Program-made: the position numbers and the translations under genes
Source of the DNA: JBKHJZ01 sp046537875
GTDB taxonomy: Bacteria > Actinomycetota > Acidimicrobiia > Acidimicrobiales > VFJN01
Assembly: GCA_046537875.1 (NCBI GenBank)
Contig: JBKHJZ010000153.1
Coordinates: forward strand, 1 to 7,706
Direction: 5' to 3'
DNA length: 7,706 bases
The notes under the pieces: generated by a model
What the model saw: the letters and a program-made list of their open reading frames with translations, nothing else
Told to the model about the DNA's origin: nothing
Database searches by the model: none
Shown: piece by piece, positions 4,999 through 7,706 of the stretch
How positions within the stretch are numbered: position 1 is the stretch's first letter
Layout of the letters: each line of letters starts with the position of its first letter

Positions 4999-6603
4999 CT
5001 ACGCCGAAGCCTGCTGCACCAGGCGGCGGGCGATGACCTTGAGGCACAGGGTCTCGTCCGCGCCCTCGAAGATCGACAGCACCCGGGCGTCGACGAAGTA
5101 GCGGCTCACCGCGTACTCCTCGGCGTAGCCGTAGCCGCCGTGGATCTGCATGGCCTCGCGGGTCACCCACTCGGCGGCCTTGCACACGTACGCCTTGATC
5201 ATCGCCGCCTCCATCGACCCCTCGCCCTTGGCCATCATCCGGGCCACGGCGTAGCTGAACTGCCGCGCGGCCTGGATCGTGACCGCCATCCGGGCGAGCT
5301 TGGCCCTGGTGAGCTGGTACTCGGCGATCGGCTGGCCGAACACCACCCGCTCCTCGGCGTACGCCCGGGCGTCCTCGTACGCCGCCTGCATCACGCCGAT
5401 CGCCCGGGCCGCGGTCTGCAGCCGGCCGTTCTCGAACCCGGCCATCTGCAGGTAGAAGCCCTTGCCCAAGCCCTCCTCGCCACCCACCAGGTTGTCGTCG
5501 GCCACGAACCAGCCGTCGAACGCGATCTCGTAGGAGTGCATGCCCCGGTACCCGATCGTGTCGATCGGGCGGCCCTCCATGCGACCACCGCCCGGTGCGC
5601 CGCCGTCGGCCCCAGACTCCTGGGTGAGCACGAACCCCTCGCCGGGCGCCACCGGCTTCGGCACCACGAACATCGACAGCCCGCGGTGGGCCTTCGAGCG
5701 GTCGGGGTCGGTGCGGGCGAGCAGCATCAGCACGTCGGCACGTGCCGCGAACGTGCACCACGTCTTCACGCCGTTGATCAGCCACCCGCCGTCGGTCCTG
5801 GTGGCCGACGTCTTGATGCCCGCGACGTCCGACCCGTAGTCGGGCTCGGTGACCGCCACGGCGGCCATCGCGTCGGCGCTCGCCAGGGCGGGCAGCCAGC
5901 GCTGCTTCTGCTCCTCGGTGCCGCCCTTCACCAGCGCCCGGGTGAGGATCTCCGGGCGGGTGATGAGCGACCCGCCCACGCCGAGCGAGCCCCGCGACAG
6001 CTCCTCGGTGGCGACCACCATGCCCATGTAGTCGCTCTCGCCGCCGGCCGCGAACCCGCCGTAGGACTCGGGGACCGACAGGCCGAAGGCGCCCAGCTCG
6101 GCGAGGCCGGAGATGATCCCCTCGGGGATGTCGGCGTTGTGCCGGTGGACGTGCTCGGCCACCGGCCGGATCTTGTCCTCGGCGAAGCGCCGGAACGTGT
6201 CCTGCACCATCTCGAAGTCGTCGTCGAGGTGGCGGGGTCCCGGCCCCTCGATCGACGCCAGGAACGCCGGGTCGCGGTAGGCGGCCACGAACCCGCGGGT
6301 GGCGTCCAGCGCGGTCGGCTCCACCCCCCACGCGGCCTCCAGCCCGTAGACCCGGGTCGCCACGTCGGCCACGGCGTCGGCGGCGAACGCGCAGGTGATG
6401 CGGGCTTCCTCGTCGCCCTTGGCGCCGTAGTCGAGCAGCGTGCGCGCCGTCTCGACCGCAGCGGCCGCGTGCGCCAGGTCGTAGGCGACCACCTGGTCGG
6501 CGTCCACCGACCCGGTGGCCGCCAAGTGGGAGAGACCGGAGCGGACGACGTCGCGGGCGGTCTCGACCGCAGCGTCGGCAGCGTTCAGGTCGGGGGCGCT
6601 CAT
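4999..6603 (-). CDS. mcd: Acyl-CoA dehydrogenase, probable (2S)-methylsuccinyl-CoA dehydrogenase (Mcd type)
   Basis: 534-residue FAD-dependent acyl-CoA dehydrogenase, about 150 residues longer than the usual 380-400. The excess is an N-terminal helical region (1-120, including YDLAHAAAAVETARTLLDYG and CAFAADAVADVATRVYG). Such an extension and overall length are characteristic of methylsuccinyl-CoA dehydrogenase, which oxidises (2S)-methylsuccinyl-CoA to mesaconyl-CoA in the ethylmalonyl-CoA pathway and passes electrons to ETF. Core motifs are VPESYGG (177-183), VTEPDYGSD (251-259, flavin and substrate contacts), GGWLINGVKTWCT (272-284), ERVVFGQPIAEYQ (418-430), MQIHGGYGY (485-493) and IFEGADE with the probable catalytic base E513. 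A Gly-rich loop (331-341) is longer than in common family members. ATG 6603 begins the conserved part; it has no Shine-Dalgarno sequence but a -10-like TAACTT 8 nt upstream. The mcl genes across the SDR and LmbE genes support the pathway. A dehydrogenase for another branched acyl-CoA is the alternative. Confidence 0.82.
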   Translation of the reverse strand: MSAPDLNAADAAVETARDVVRSGLSHLAATGSVDADQVVAYDLAHAAAAVETARTLLDYGAKGDEEARITCAFAADAVADVATRVYGLEAAWGVEPTALDATRGFVAAYRDPAFLASIEGPGPRHLDDDFEMVQDTFRRFAEDKIRPVAEHVHRHNADIPEGIISGLAELGAFGLSVPESYGGFAAGGESDYMGMVVATEELSRGSLGVGGSLITRPEILTRALVKGGTEEQKQRWLPALASADAMAAVAVTEPDYGSDVAGIKTSATRTDGGWLINGVKTWCTFAARADVLMLLARTDPDRSKAHRGLSMFVVPKPVAPGEGFVLTQESGADGGAPGGGRMEGRPIDTIGYRGMHSYEIAFDGWFVADDNLVGGEEGLGKGFYLQMAGFENGRLQTAARAIGVMQAAYEDARAYAEERVVFGQPIAEYQLTRAKLARMAVTIQAARQFSYAVARMMAKGEGSMEAAMIKAYVCKAAEWVTREAMQIHGGYGYAEEYAVSRYFVDARVLSIFEGADETLCLKVIARRLVQQASA

Positions 6604-6611
6604 GGCGCGAG

Positions 6612-6617
6612 AAGTTA
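6612..6617 (-). promoter_or_regulatory. Candidate -10 box for a leaderless mcd transcript
   Basis: TAACTT on the minus strand ends 8 nt before ATG 6603, the same spacing as at the SDR gene. A weak -35 (CTGTGA) lies 18 nt further upstream. With no ribosome site present, transcription starting at the start codon is the simplest reading. Confidence 0.35.
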
Positions 6618-6663
6618 GACGGCGCCGCCACCACCTCACAGATCGTGGCCGGCCGCCGACCGG

Positions 6664-7706
6664 TCAGGCCAGCGGCATCGGGTCGGGACCCATGCCCGCC
6701 CCCGGGACCGGGTTCTCGAGGAACTGCACGAACTCGTCGGTGACGTCGACCCAGTCCTCCGGCGGTTCCACGCTGATCGACTCGTCGCCGTAGTCGAAGA
6801 AGTCGATCGACGTGCCGAACGACATCTCGAAGTCCAGGGGCGGTGCCGACGGGAGGTCGAGCGACGAGAGCGCCTCGGTCAGGTCCATGTCGATCGACAG
6901 CCGGCGGACGTAGCCGTCGCCGTCGACCCACACCTCGATCGGCAGCGTTCCCGTGAACAGCTCGTCGAGGGTCTCCCCCGCACCGGGCAGCCCCGGCCCG
7001 GCGAACTGCGAGACGTAGTCCTCCGGATCGATGCCCTGCTGGTCGAGCATCTCCTCGACCGAGACGTCGGCGGCCACGCCCCGCACCTCCACGCCCCGGA
7101 TCTCGTCGTCGCCGAGCTCGCGCACCTGGTCGGCGCCCGCGACGAGATCCAGGTACACGGTCGGGTCGCCGAACTGCGCCCCGCTCATGGCGGACTGGAG
7201 GTCGGCCATGCCGTAGCTGTCGCCCAGCGCCGCCAGGTCGATGCGCCCCCAGCCGTCGCCCATCCGGTCGAACGGGCCCATCATGTCGGGCGGCATGCCC
7301 TCGGACTCGAGCATGTCCGACAGCTGCGCGAAGAACGGGGCCCGCATGTACAGCGTCTCGGGATCGATCACCATCTCGATGGTGAGGTCGAACGCCTCCA
7401 TTTCCGGGGGCATCGGCTCCCCGGCCTGCTCGCCCATCTCCTCCATCATCGTGCCCATGTCCATGACCATCGACATGCGGTCGCCCTGCTGCTCGCCGTA
7501 GCCCGCCTGGCCGCTGAAGTCGATGTCGACACCCGATGCCGGGTCGCGCATGACCATCGAGAAGTCGATCTCGAACCGGTGGACCGTGGCCGATGACCGC
7601 TCCGCTGCGCTGGCGAGGAACCCCGTGGTCGCCTCGGAATCGGTTCCGGTGGCGAGCGGGTCGTCGTCGGCCGACTGCGCGCAGCCGGCACCGAGGAGCA
7701 GCACCG
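6664..7706 (-). CDS. Acidic, methionine-rich lipoprotein with no lysine (5' end cut by window edge)
   Basis: At least 347 codons, stop at 6664. The right edge cuts off the start of the signal peptide; the visible N-terminus LLLGAGC is the end of a hydrophobic segment plus a lipobox, with the lipidated Cys the only cysteine present. A Ser/Thr/Asp linker follows (ADDDPLATGTDSEATTG), then a beta-rich domain: HRFEIDFSMVM, VDIDFSGQAGYGEQQGDRMS, FDLTIEMVIDPETLYMRAPF, PTVYLDLVAGADQV, IRGVEVRGVAADV, LPIEVWVDGDGYVRRLSIDM and FEMSFGTSIDFFDYGD. Alternating strands ending with 'V-D-GYVRRL...ID' and a last strand before 'VEPPEDWVDVT' are the pattern of LppX/LprG/LolA-like lipid-carrier lipoproteins of actinomycetes, a tentative match. 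About 26 methionines cluster at 'MSMVMDMGTMMEEMGE' and 'MPPDMMGPFDRM'. It precedes mcd by 60 nt on the same strand. Envelope location is well supported; the ligand is unknown. Confidence 0.8.
   Translation of the reverse strand, partial: VLLLGAGCAQSADDDPLATGTDSEATTGFLASAAERSSATVHRFEIDFSMVMRDPASGVDIDFSGQAGYGEQQGDRMSMVMDMGTMMEEMGEQAGEPMPPEMEAFDLTIEMVIDPETLYMRAPFFAQLSDMLESEGMPPDMMGPFDRMGDGWGRIDLAALGDSYGMADLQSAMSGAQFGDPTVYLDLVAGADQVRELGDDEIRGVEVRGVAADVSVEEMLDQQGIDPEDYVSQFAGPGLPGAGETLDELFTGTLPIEVWVDGDGYVRRLSIDMDLTEALSSLDLPSAPPLDFEMSFGTSIDFFDYGDESISVEPPEDWVDVTDEFVQFLENPVPGAGMGPDPMPLA

Noticed and set aside
3814..6618. Very long plus-strand open frame (over 900 codons)
   Set aside because: Lies antisense to the SDR, LmbE and Mcd genes and has no family motif; only the absence of stops in G+C-rich DNA.

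Overview
The window is about 70% G+C, with codon third positions dominated by G and C. Leaderless-looking and Shine-Dalgarno starts are mixed, there is a signal-peptide protein and a lipoprotein, and a LmbE-type deacetylase is present. Together these suggest a high-GC actinomycete, possibly of the Acidimicrobiia; that placement is inference. There is no rRNA, tRNA, CRISPR array, transposase or phage gene.

Layout, left to right. (1) 1-276, minus: N-terminal part of a secreted protein that runs off the left edge. (2) 277-778: no confident gene. This stretch holds a dense chain of inverted repeats (330-596), a possible small minus-strand gene that appears frameshifted (436-706), and a 24-bp near-palindrome (699-722) sitting inside a promoter-like sequence. 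(3) 779-958, plus: a 59-residue ribbon-helix-helix DNA-binding protein with no toxin partner. (4) 1209-2276 and 2281-3162, plus: a tight two-gene operon of two HpcH/HpaI-superfamily enzymes, a malyl-CoA/beta-methylmalyl-CoA lyase (Mcl1 type) and a CitE-like protein that fits malyl-CoA thioesterase (Mcl2 type). (5) 3210-7706, minus: a run of four genes in transcription order: a lysine-free lipoprotein (5' end cut by the window), an acyl-CoA dehydrogenase of the methylsuccinyl-CoA dehydrogenase (Mcd) type, a LmbE/PIG-L deacetylase, and a short-chain dehydrogenase. The SDR converges on the mcl operon.

Read together, Mcd, Mcl1 and the CitE-like protein are the lower half of the ethylmalonyl-CoA pathway. 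Mcd oxidises methylsuccinyl-CoA to mesaconyl-CoA. Mcl1 cleaves beta-methylmalyl-CoA to glyoxylate and propionyl-CoA and also joins glyoxylate to acetyl-CoA. The thioesterase would release malate, so the pair would replace malate synthase. The upper-pathway genes (ccr, ecm, epi, mch) are not in the window. LmbE and the SDR have no known place in this pathway.

The most unusual feature is a 100-bp mirrored array at 4877-4976: four copies of an 18-bp unit, two per orientation, both pairs at an exact 29-bp period, lying between mcd and the lmbE start. The hairpin chain at 330-596 is the second.
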